DNA of 64,000 nt from Massilia violaceinigra. Its GTDB lineage: Bacteria; Pseudomonadota; Gammaproteobacteria; Burkholderiales; Burkholderiaceae_D. The number at the start of each line of letters is the position of its first letter. Position 1 is the first letter of the stretch. The stretch covers positions 4,092,001 through 4,156,000 of the forward strand of contig NZ_CP024608.1 of the NCBI RefSeq assembly GCF_002752675.1, written 5' to 3'. Made by a program: the position numbers and the translations under genes. A model generated the notes under the pieces. It searched no databases. It had not been told where the DNA came from and saw nothing but the letters and a program-made list of their open reading frames with translations. Shown piece after piece: positions 29,127 through 36,781 of the stretch.

Positions 29127-30215
29127 ATGAGCATCACAGTAGAAGACGTCAAGAATGCACTGACGGCGGTTATCGATCCGAACACCCAGAAAGATTTCGT
29201 TTCTTCCAAGACGATCAAGAATATCAAGCTCGACGGCAACGACATCGCGCTTGACGTCGAGCTCGGCTATCCAGCCAAAAGCCAGATCGACGCCATCCGC
29301 AGCGCCATCGTGGCCGCCCTGCAGGCGCTGCCGGGCGCGGGCCGGATCAATCCGAACGTGTATTCCAAAATCATTTCCCATACCGTGCAGCGCGGCTTGA
29401 AGATCATGCCGAACGTGAAGAACATCATCGCGGTGGCGTCCGGCAAGGGCGGCGTGGGCAAGTCGACCACGGCGGTCAACCTGGCCTTGGCCCTGGCGGC
29501 CGAGGGCGCCAGCGTCGGCGTGCTGGACGCGGACATTTATGGTCCGTCGCAGCCGATGATGCTGGGGATTAACGGGCGTCCGGAAACCACCGACGGCAAG
29601 ACCATGGAGCCGCTGGAAAACCACGGCCTGCAAGTGTCCTCGATCGGCTTCATGATCGATCCGGACGAGCCGATGGTGTGGCGCGGCCCGATGGTCACGC
29701 AGGCGCTGCAGCAGTTGCTGGAGCAAACCAACTGGCGCGACCTCGATTACCTGATCGTCGACATGCCGCCAGGCACCGGCGACATCCAGCTGACCCTGTC
29801 GCAAAAAGTGCCGGTCACGGGCGCGGTGATCGTCACCACGCCGCAGGACATCGCCCTGCTCGACGCCCGCAAGGGCTTGAAAATGTTCGAGAAAGTCGGC
29901 ATTCCGATCCTCGGCGTGGTGGAAAACATGAGCACGCACATCTGCTCGAACTGTGGCCATACGGAAGCCATTTTCGGCCACGGCGGCGGCGCGAAAATGT
30001 GCGCCGACTTCGGCGTGGAATTCCTCGGCGCCTTGCCGCTGACGATGTCGATCCGCGAACAGACCGACTCGGGCCGCCCGACGGTGGTGGCCGAGCCCAA
30101 CGGTCCGGTGGCGCAGATCTACAAGGATATCGCGCGCAAGGTGGCCATCAAGATCGCCGAAAAGGCGAAAGACATGACCAGCAAGTTTCCGAGCATCGTC
30201 ATCAAGAACGACTGA
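29127..30215 (+). CDS. apbC: Iron-sulfur cluster carrier ATPase ApbC/Mrp
   Basis: A 362-residue P-loop NTPase that carries and transfers [4Fe-4S] clusters. An N-terminal MIP18-like (DUF59) domain (about 1-90) precedes the deviant Walker A GKGGVGKSTT. VLDADIYGPSQP, IVDMPPGTGD and the C-terminal CSNCGH cluster-binding cysteines follow. CTGGAG precedes the ATG. Monocistronic and divergent from metG. Confidence 0.95.
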   Translation: MSITVEDVKNALTAVIDPNTQKDFVSSKTIKNIKLDGNDIALDVELGYPAKSQIDAIRSAIVAALQALPGAGRINPNVYSKIISHTVQRGLKIMPNVKNIIAVASGKGGVGKSTTAVNLALALAAEGASVGVLDADIYGPSQPMMLGINGRPETTDGKTMEPLENHGLQVSSIGFMIDPDEPMVWRGPMVTQALQQLLEQTNWRDLDYLIVDMPPGTGDIQLTLSQKVPVTGAVIVTTPQDIALLDARKGLKMFEKVGIPILGVVENMSTHICSNCGHTEAIFGHGGGAKMCADFGVEFLGALPLTMSIREQTDSGRPTVVAEPNGPVAQIYKDIARKVAIKIAEKAKDMTSKFPSIVIKND

Positions 30216-30333
30216 GCAGGCAAGCGTGTGGCGCTTTCGCGGCGCCCACGTGCAAAATAGGCAAGGGTTGGCGTGCACTGCGCCAACGGCTTGTATTTCC
30301 CACTGTCGCTTTTCCAACCGCAAAGGAATTCAC

Positions 30334-30729
30334 TTGAAATCGTTTATCAAGCACGTCGTCTTCTCCGCATCCCTGCTGGCCATGGCGGCCGCGTCGGCCC
30401 AATCGGTCTCGTTCGTCGAGCCTGCCGATGGCGCGACCGTCAAAAGCCCGTTCAAGGTGAAATTCGCCGTCGAAGGCATGGAGGTCAAGCCGGCCGGCGC
30501 GCTGGTGGCCAATTCGGGGCACCATCACCTGCTTATCAACGGCGCCGCGATCAAGGAGGGCGATTCGATCCCCTTCGACGACAAGCACTTGCATTTCGGC
30601 AAGGGTCAGACCGAAACCGACGTCAAGCTGCCGCCCGGCGAGTACACCCTGACCATGCAGTTCGCCAACGGTGCGCATCAGTCCTACGGCACGCCGATGA
30701 GCAAGTCGATTAAAGTCACCGTCAAGTAA
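30334..30729 (+). CDS. Periplasmic DUF4399 protein
   Basis: A TTG start at 30334 with AAAGGA upstream gives a 131-residue protein with a signal peptide (MAAASAQS) and a beta-rich domain holding SGHHHLLING and DKHLHFGKGQTE. These histidine-rich segments are typical of the DUF4399 family and could bind metal. Function unknown. No operon partner is clear. Confidence 0.8.
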   Translation: MKSFIKHVVFSASLLAMAAASAQSVSFVEPADGATVKSPFKVKFAVEGMEVKPAGALVANSGHHHLLINGAAIKEGDSIPFDDKHLHFGKGQTETDVKLPPGEYTLTMQFANGAHQSYGTPMSKSIKVTVK

Positions 30730-30787
30730 TTCCCCAGCGAGCGCTGGCGGCAGTACAATTGTTTTTATTGAGAAAACAATTTCCGCC
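30730..30787. promoter_or_regulatory. Intergenic inverted repeats before the solute-binding-protein gene
   Basis: Two small palindromes are present: CCAGCG/CGCTGG (30734-30747) and AATTGTTTT/AAAACAATT (30757-30765 and 30773-30781). The second lies 7 bp before the ATG and could cover the ribosome-binding region, where no good Shine-Dalgarno is seen. Confidence 0.45.
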
Positions 30788-31564
30788 ATGAAGCGCTCCG
30801 ATTCCCCTGTGGATGTTGCCAGACGCGCCCTGTTGCTGGGCGCGGCCGCGGCGTTGGCCCTGCCGGCGGGTGCCGCGCCGCGCGAGCTGCTTGTCGTCGG
30901 CGCCCACTTTGCGCGCGTCTACGAGCGCGCCAATGGCGAATTTTCGGGCATGGCGGTCGAGATCATCCGCGCCATTGCCGGCGAACTGGGCCAGCCCGTG
31001 CATTTCGAGCTCTATCCCTGGGCGCGCGCGCAGTCGATGGTGGCGCAGGGGCAGGCCGACATCCTCGTCGGCCCCTACAAATCGCCCGAACGGCTTGAGC
31101 TCTTCATCTTCTCCGAACGTCCTTTTTACCAGGACCAGATGGTGTTCTTTTCGCGCAGCACCGCCCCGTTCGCCTGGGATGGCCTCTACGCCTCCCTGCG
31201 CGGCAAGCGCATCGTGATCATCAACGGCTGGGCCTACGGCGACGAGTTCAATACCGCGCTCAAGGACTTGTCGGTGAGCGTGACCAACTCGGTCGAATCG
31301 GCGCTGACCATGCTGGCGCACGGACGGGTGGACTTGTTTGCCAGCAATGTGCGCAATACCGAGCCGGTCATCCCGCTGCTGGCGCTCGAGGGCAAGGTGG
31401 CGGCGGTGGGTCGAACGATCTCCCTGCAACGTGGTTTTTTCGCCTTCCCCAAGCGCCCGGAGTACGACATCATGCGTGCCCGCTTCGACCGCGCCTTCAA
31501 TGCCTATGTCGACAGCGGCGAACTGCGCAAGCTCGGCAAGCGCCTCAACGTGCAGGTTCCCTGA
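30788..31564 (+). CDS. Periplasmic amino-acid-type solute-binding protein (SBP_bac_3)
   Basis: A 258-residue protein with a Tat-like or Sec signal (DVARRALLLGAAAALALPAGAA) and a type 3 periplasmic binding fold: NGEFSGMAVEIIRAIAGELGQPVHFELYPWARAQSMVAQGQADILVGPY, with RFDRAFNAYVDSGELRKLGKRLN at the end. No ABC permease or ATPase lies nearby, so it is an orphan binding protein or a sensor-like domain. A degraded copy lies at 33780-34237. Confidence 0.85.
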   Translation: MKRSDSPVDVARRALLLGAAAALALPAGAAPRELLVVGAHFARVYERANGEFSGMAVEIIRAIAGELGQPVHFELYPWARAQSMVAQGQADILVGPYKSPERLELFIFSERPFYQDQMVFFSRSTAPFAWDGLYASLRGKRIVIINGWAYGDEFNTALKDLSVSVTNSVESALTMLAHGRVDLFASNVRNTEPVIPLLALEGKVAAVGRTISLQRGFFAFPKRPEYDIMRARFDRAFNAYVDSGELRKLGKRLNVQVP

Positions 31565-31736
31565 CCGACTGGGTACGGCCGGGCGTGTCTCAGGCGCGAC
31601 TGCGCAAATTACTTCCTCGTAGAATCGACAACTTGCGGTTACCATACGCAGGATGACGCTTTGACAATGGTCATATACCAAGTTGATTTTTCGCAGGGAT
31701 GCGTCTGTACGCCCACCTGCTCCCCCAGGAGACAAA

Positions 31737-32936
31737 ATGATGAAGAAAAACATAGTGCGTGCTGCTTGCGTGTCGGCGGTAGCGGTGTTGGGCATGCAGG
31801 GTGCCGCCTCGGCCGCGGTGCTGAGCGTTGGCCCGGGCAAGACCTACGCCACCCCGTGCCGCGCGATTGCGGCGGCAAAAAACGGCGACCGGATCGAGAT
31901 TCAAGGTGGCGTGTTGTACAGCGGCGACGTTTGCGGCATTTACGCCAGTTATCTGACGATCCAGGGCGTCAACGGCCGTCCGCGCATTGATGCAGCCGGC
32001 AAGAATGCGATGGGGAAGGCGACCTGGGTCGTCGTCGGCAACAGCGTGCTGATCGATAACGTGGAAATGTTCGGCTCCAAGGTGCCTGACCGCAACGGCG
32101 CCGCGCTGCGCCTGGAAGGTACTGGCTTCACCCTGCGCAATAGTTTCATTCACAGCAATGAAAACGGCATTCTCAGCGGCGCCAATCCGCTCAGCGATAT
32201 CGTCATCGAAGGGACCGAATTCGGTCGCAACGGGTATGGCACGGGGCAAACGCACAATCTGTATATCGGCAAGGTGCGCAGTTTGATGTTCCGGCGCAAC
32301 TTCTCGCATGATGCGCACGTGGGCCACAACCTCAAGTCGCGCGCGCAGACCAACCATATCCTGTACAACCGTTTTTCCAGCCTGCGTCCTGGCGAGACCG
32401 GTTCGACGGCGGCGGGGCAGCCGAGTTACGAGATCGACCTGCCGAATGCGGGTACGTCCTACGTGATCGGCAATGTGATCCAGCAGCCGGCCGCCAATCA
32501 GAACGGGGCGATGCTCGCTTATGGGGAAGAGGGCGCCACCAATACCGGACATGATTTGTATGTGGTGAATAACACGTTTGTGAACGACGATACGGCGCGC
32601 GGCGTGTTCGTGATGGTCGGTTCGGGCGTGACCAAGCCGGTGCTGCTGCAGAATAATATCTTTTCGGGGATCGGGACCTTGAGCACGCAGGTCAGCACGG
32701 TGGCCAAGACCAATTACCGCTCGATCGCACCGGGGTTCGTGAACCGGGCGACGTACGATCTGCGGCCGACGCCATCGCCGCTGGTGGTCAATGCGGGCAC
32801 CGATCCTGGCGTGTCGGCGACGGGGTATTCGCTCACGCCGGTAGCGCAGTACAAGCACGTGGCGTTCTGGATCGGCCGGCCTGTGAGCAGCCAGCTCGAT
32901 ATCGGGGCGTATGAATCGACGTCGATTGCGCCGTAA
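31737..32936 (+). CDS. Secreted right-handed parallel beta-helix protein, copy 1
   Basis: A 399-residue protein with a signal peptide (VSAVAVLGMQGAASA) and pectate-lyase-like beta-helix rungs (GDRIEIQGGVLYSGDVCGI, GTGFTLRNSFIHSNENGILSG, HDLYVVNNTFVNDD). No polysaccharide-lyase catalytic motif was identified, so substrate and activity are unknown. AGGAGA precedes the ATG at 31737. A same-length paralog lies at 34379-35578, more divergent in the N-terminal part than in the rungs. Confidence 0.88.
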   Translation: MMKKNIVRAACVSAVAVLGMQGAASAAVLSVGPGKTYATPCRAIAAAKNGDRIEIQGGVLYSGDVCGIYASYLTIQGVNGRPRIDAAGKNAMGKATWVVVGNSVLIDNVEMFGSKVPDRNGAALRLEGTGFTLRNSFIHSNENGILSGANPLSDIVIEGTEFGRNGYGTGQTHNLYIGKVRSLMFRRNFSHDAHVGHNLKSRAQTNHILYNRFSSLRPGETGSTAAGQPSYEIDLPNAGTSYVIGNVIQQPAANQNGAMLAYGEEGATNTGHDLYVVNNTFVNDDTARGVFVMVGSGVTKPVLLQNNIFSGIGTLSTQVSTVAKTNYRSIAPGFVNRATYDLRPTPSPLVVNAGTDPGVSATGYSLTPVAQYKHVAFWIGRPVSSQLDIGAYESTSIAP

Positions 32937-32978
32937 GCGCTAACTCGCGCCGTCGTTCCCGTACCGTTACCCTTGGAT

Positions 32979-33008
32979 CCGTCGTTCCCGCCTGCGCGGG
33001 AACGACGG
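32979..33008. repeat. Palindromic intergenic repeat, copy 3 (short form)
   Basis: A perfect inverted repeat with 13-bp arms (CCGTCGTTCCCGC) and a 4-base loop. It belongs to the same family as 790-872 but is shortened. It sits between a + strand gene and a - strand gene fragment and may act as a bidirectional terminator. Confidence 0.75.
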
Positions 33009-33043
33009 CTAATAGATTTGCGCGGGAACCACCGCAGCGGACT

Positions 33044-33778
33044 CTACGGCTTAATCTCCACAATCCCCGCCTCCGCAGCCCACTGTCCCACATCACTGCG
33101 CTTGATCGCCGCAGCTATCAGCTCCGGAAACAAATCCGGCGTACACGCAAAACACGGTGCCCCGAGCGCCGCAAAATACGCCGCATTGGCGTGGTCATAC
33201 CCCGGCGCCCCATTATCATCGAGCGCCAGCAGCACAATCACCTGCACGCCCGCCGCCACCATCGCCGCGGCTCGTCTGCGCATCTCGGCATTATTTCCAC
33301 CCTCGTACAAATCGCTGATCAGCACGAAAATGGTATCGGCCGGCCGCACGATCAAGCCCTGGCAATACCCCAGCGCCCGATTGATATCGGTGCCGCCGCC
33401 CAGCTGCGTACCGAACAGTACATCGACCGGATCGGCCAGCATTGGCGTCAGGTCGATCACGGCCGTATCGAACACCACCACCGATGTACTGACTGCCTTG
33501 ATACTTGCCAGCACCGCCGCGAACACGCTGGCGTACACCACCGACGGCGCCATCGAACCGCTCTGGTCGATGCACAGCACGATGTCGCGCAGCGATTGCC
33601 CCTTGCGCCCGAACCCGATGCGCGTTTCCGGAATAATCGTCCGGTACTCGGGCTGGTAATGGCGCAGATTGGACCGGATGGTACGCAGCCAGTCGATCTC
33701 GTGATGGCGCGGCCGGCGGTTGCGCGTGGCGCGGTTCAGGCTACCCGCCGGCCGGAACCGACTGGCCAGCCTGCGCTC
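33044..33778 (-). pseudogene. Truncated duplicate of the VWA-domain gene (3' part only)
   Basis: This is a near-identical copy of the 3' portion of the VWA gene at 35624-36781. The MIDAS motif CIDQSGSMAPS and the C-terminal part are intact (178 residues from an internal start), but about the first 140 residues are missing because the copy is cut off at the duplication junction near 33778. Small deletions near 33740 disrupt the upstream frame. In the shared 178 residues I count only about three substitutions. It could still be expressed as a short VWA protein. Confidence 0.85.
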
Positions 33779-33779
33779 C

Positions 33780-34237
33780 CTTCATATTCTCCGAACGTCC
33801 TTTTTACCAGAACCAGATGGTGTTCTTTCTCGCGCAGCGCCCCCCGTTCGCCTTGGACGGCCTGTACGCCTCCCTGCGCGGCAAGCGCATCGTGATCATC
33901 AATGGCTGGGCCTACGGCGACTAGTTCAATGCCGCGCTCAAGGACTTGTCGGTCAGCGTGACCAACTCGGTGGAATCGGCGCTGACCATGCTGGCGCACG
34001 GGGAAATTGCTAGCCAGCAACGTGCGCAATACCGAGCCGGTCATCCCGCTGCTGGCGCGCGACGGCAAGATGGCGGCGGTGGGTCGCACGATCTCCCTGC
34101 AACGTGGTTTTTTCGCCTTCCCCTAGCGCCCGGAATACGACATCATGCGCGCGCTTCGACCGCGCCTTCAATGCCTATGTCGACAGCGGCGAACTGCGCA
34201 AGCTCGGCAAGCGCCTCAACGTGCAGGTTCCCTGGCG
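33780..34237 (+). pseudogene. Degraded copy of the solute-binding-protein gene (3' part)
   Basis: It corresponds to 31107-31564 of the intact gene. It lacks the 5' half and contains in-frame TAG codons (33922-33924 and 34124-34126), a deletion near 34003 and a small deletion near 34150. It is the start of the second unit of the tandem duplication and is non-functional. Confidence 0.88.
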
Positions 34238-34378
34238 GCTCTGTCCCGACTGCGTCTGCTTGACGCGAAAACTTCCTTGGATATTGAACACATGCGGTAC
34301 CATTCCCGCAGGGCGTATTGATATTTATTAAACCTTGCATTGATTTCCACAAACCGCCCACATTCTTTAGGAGAGAAT

Positions 34379-35578
34379 ATGTTAACGAAACACATGGTTC
34401 GCGCTGCGTGCGTATCGGCGGTAGCGATGATGGGTGTACAGGCCAATGCCTCTGCGGCGGTGCTGAAGGTCGGTCCCGGCCAGACCTACGCACGACCCTG
34501 CCTGGCGATTGCCGCCGCTAAGGCGGGCGACACGATTGAAATCCAGGGTGGGGTGGTGTACAGCGGCGACGTGTGCGGCATTTATGCCAGCAACCTGATC
34601 ATCAAGGGCGTCAACGGGCGCCCGCGCATCGATGCCGCAGGAAAGAATTCGATGGGGAAAGCAATCTGGGTCGTCGTCGGCAATAATGTGATCATCGATA
34701 ACGTGGAAATGTACGGCGCCAAGGTACGTGACCTCAATGGCGCGGCACTGCGGCTGGAAGGCACGGGCTTCACCTTGCGCAACAGCTTTCTTCACGATAA
34801 TGAGAACGGCATTCTCAGCGGCGCGAATGCGGCCAGCGATATCGTCATCGAAGGCACCGAATTCGGGCGCAACGGTTACGGCACGGGGCAGACCCACAAC
34901 CTGTATATCGGCAAGGTGCGCAGTTTAATGTTCCGTGGCAATTTTTCGCACGATGCGCATGTCGGGCACAACCTCAAGTCGCGCGCGCAGACGAACTATA
35001 TCCTGTACAACCGCTTTTCCAGCCTGCGCCCGGGCGAAACCGGTTCGACCGCAGCCGGCCAGCCGAGCTACGAGATCGATTTGCCGAATGCCGGCACCTC
35101 GTACGTCATCGGGAATGTGATCCAGCAGCCGGCCGCCAACCAGAACGGGGCCATGCTGGCGTACGGGGAAGAGGGCGCCAGCAATACCGGACATGATCTG
35201 TATGTGGTCAACAACACGTTCCTGAACGACGACACCGCGCGCGGGGTGTTTGTGATGGTCGGTTCCGGCGTGACCAAGCCGGTCCTGCTGCAGAATAATA
35301 TCTTTTCGGGGATCGGGACCTTGAGTACGCAGGTCAGTACCGTGGCCAAGACCAATTACCGCTCGGTGGCGCCCGGGTTCGTGAACCGCGCGGCGTATGA
35401 CTTGCGGCCGACGGCGTCGCCGCTGGTGGTCGATGCGGGGACCGCTCCCGGGGTGTCGGCCACGGGGTATGTGCTCAAGCCGGTGGCGCAGTATAAGCAT
35501 GTGGCCAAGTCGTTCGCACGGCCGGTGAGCGGTGCGCTCGATATCGGGGCGTATGAGTCGACGTCGACTGCGCCTTAA
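34379..35578 (+). CDS. Secreted right-handed parallel beta-helix protein, copy 2
   Basis: A 399-residue paralog of the protein at 31737, with signal peptide VSAVAMMGVQANASA and the same rung pattern. Differences concentrate in the N-terminal 130 residues and the extreme C-terminus; the central beta-helix is almost identical. TTAGGAGAGA precedes the ATG. It arose by the same segmental duplication as the neighbouring pseudogenes, but both copies remain open, so both are probably used. Confidence 0.88.
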   Translation: MLTKHMVRAACVSAVAMMGVQANASAAVLKVGPGQTYARPCLAIAAAKAGDTIEIQGGVVYSGDVCGIYASNLIIKGVNGRPRIDAAGKNSMGKAIWVVVGNNVIIDNVEMYGAKVRDLNGAALRLEGTGFTLRNSFLHDNENGILSGANAASDIVIEGTEFGRNGYGTGQTHNLYIGKVRSLMFRGNFSHDAHVGHNLKSRAQTNYILYNRFSSLRPGETGSTAAGQPSYEIDLPNAGTSYVIGNVIQQPAANQNGAMLAYGEEGASNTGHDLYVVNNTFLNDDTARGVFVMVGSGVTKPVLLQNNIFSGIGTLSTQVSTVAKTNYRSVAPGFVNRAAYDLRPTASPLVVDAGTAPGVSATGYVLKPVAQYKHVAKSFARPVSGALDIGAYESTSTAP

Positions 35579-35623
35579 TCGGGTCAAGCGTCTCCGGCAG
35601 CGCCGCAGACGCCAAGGCGGGGA

Positions 35624-36781
35624 TTACGGCTTAATCCCCACAATCCCCGCCTCCGCAGCCCACTGTCCCACATCGCTGCGCTTGATCGCAGCAGCCATCA
35701 GCTCCGGAAACAAATCGGGCGTACACGCAAAACACGGTGCCCCGAGCGCCGCAAAATACGCCGCATTGGCGTGGTCATAACCCGGCGCCCCATTATCATC
35801 GAGCGCCAGCAGCACAATCACCTGCACGCCCGCCGCCACCATCGCCGCGGCTCGTCTGCGCATCTCGGCATTATTCCCACCCTCGTACAAATCGCTGATC
35901 AGCACGAAAATGGTATCGGCCGGCCGCTCGATCAAGCCCTGGCAATAACCCAGCGCCCGATTGATATCGGTGCCGCCGCCCAGCTGCGTACCGAACAGCA
36001 CATCAACTGGATCGGCCAGCATTGGCGTCAGGTCGATCACGGCCGTATCGAACACCACCACCGACGTACTGACTGCCTTGATGCTGGCCAGCACCGCCGC
36101 GAACACGCTGGCGTACACCACCGACGGCGCCATCGAACCGCTCTGGTCGATGCACAGCACGATGTCGCGCAGCGATTGCCCCTTGCGCCCGAACCCGATG
36201 CGCGTTTCCGGAATAATCGTCCGGTACTCGGGCTGGTAATGGCGCAGATTGGACCGGATGGTACGCAGCCAGTCGATCTCGTGATGGCGCGGCCGGCGGT
36301 TGCGCGTGGCACGGTTCAGGCTGCCCGCCACCGCCTGCCGGAACGGACTGGCCAGCCTGCGCTCGAGCTCGTCCACCACTTGCCGCACCACCATGCGCGC
36401 CGTTTCCTTGGTCTTGTTCGGCATCACCCGATTCAGACTGAGCAGGGTGGCGACAAGATGCACATCCGGCTCGACCGCCTTGAGCATTTCCGGTTCCAGC
36501 AGCATTTGCTCCAGGCCCAGCCGCTCCAGCGCATCTTTCTGCATCACCTGCACCACGCTGGACGGAAAATACTGGCGGATGTCGCCCAGCCAGCGCGATA
36601 CATTCGGCGCCGACGCGCCCAGCCCGCCATTGCGCCCCGGCGGCGGGTTGTACAGGGCCGACAGCGCCCGGTCCATGGCCAGGTCATCGGCGCCCAGCGA
36701 CACTTCCGGCTGGTTCGGTTCGCTGCCCAATACCATGCGCCAGCGGCGCGTTTGTTCCTGCGGGGTAAGCTCATGGGGCAT
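35624..36781 (-). CDS. VWA-domain (CoxE-like) protein of the SWIM-MoxR-DUF5682 operon
   Basis: A 385-residue protein. The N-terminal half (about 1-200) is helical. The C-terminal half is a von Willebrand A domain with MIDAS residues Asp212, Ser214 and Ser216 in CIDQSGSMAPS, and later FDTAVIDLTP and LISDLYEGG. It is the last gene of a five-gene operon; its start overlaps the preceding DUF5682 gene by 11 bp. VWA proteins commonly partner with MoxR AAA ATPases in metal- or protein-loading machines, and the partner here is encoded two genes upstream. Confidence 0.88.
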   Translation of the reverse strand: MPHELTPQEQTRRWRMVLGSEPNQPEVSLGADDLAMDRALSALYNPPPGRNGGLGASAPNVSRWLGDIRQYFPSSVVQVMQKDALERLGLEQMLLEPEMLKAVEPDVHLVATLLSLNRVMPNKTKETARMVVRQVVDELERRLASPFRQAVAGSLNRATRNRRPRHHEIDWLRTIRSNLRHYQPEYRTIIPETRIGFGRKGQSLRDIVLCIDQSGSMAPSVVYASVFAAVLASIKAVSTSVVVFDTAVIDLTPMLADPVDVLFGTQLGGGTDINRALGYCQGLIERPADTIFVLISDLYEGGNNAEMRRRAAAMVAAGVQVIVLLALDDNGAPGYDHANAAYFAALGAPCFACTPDLFPELMAAAIKRSDVGQWAAEAGIVGIKP

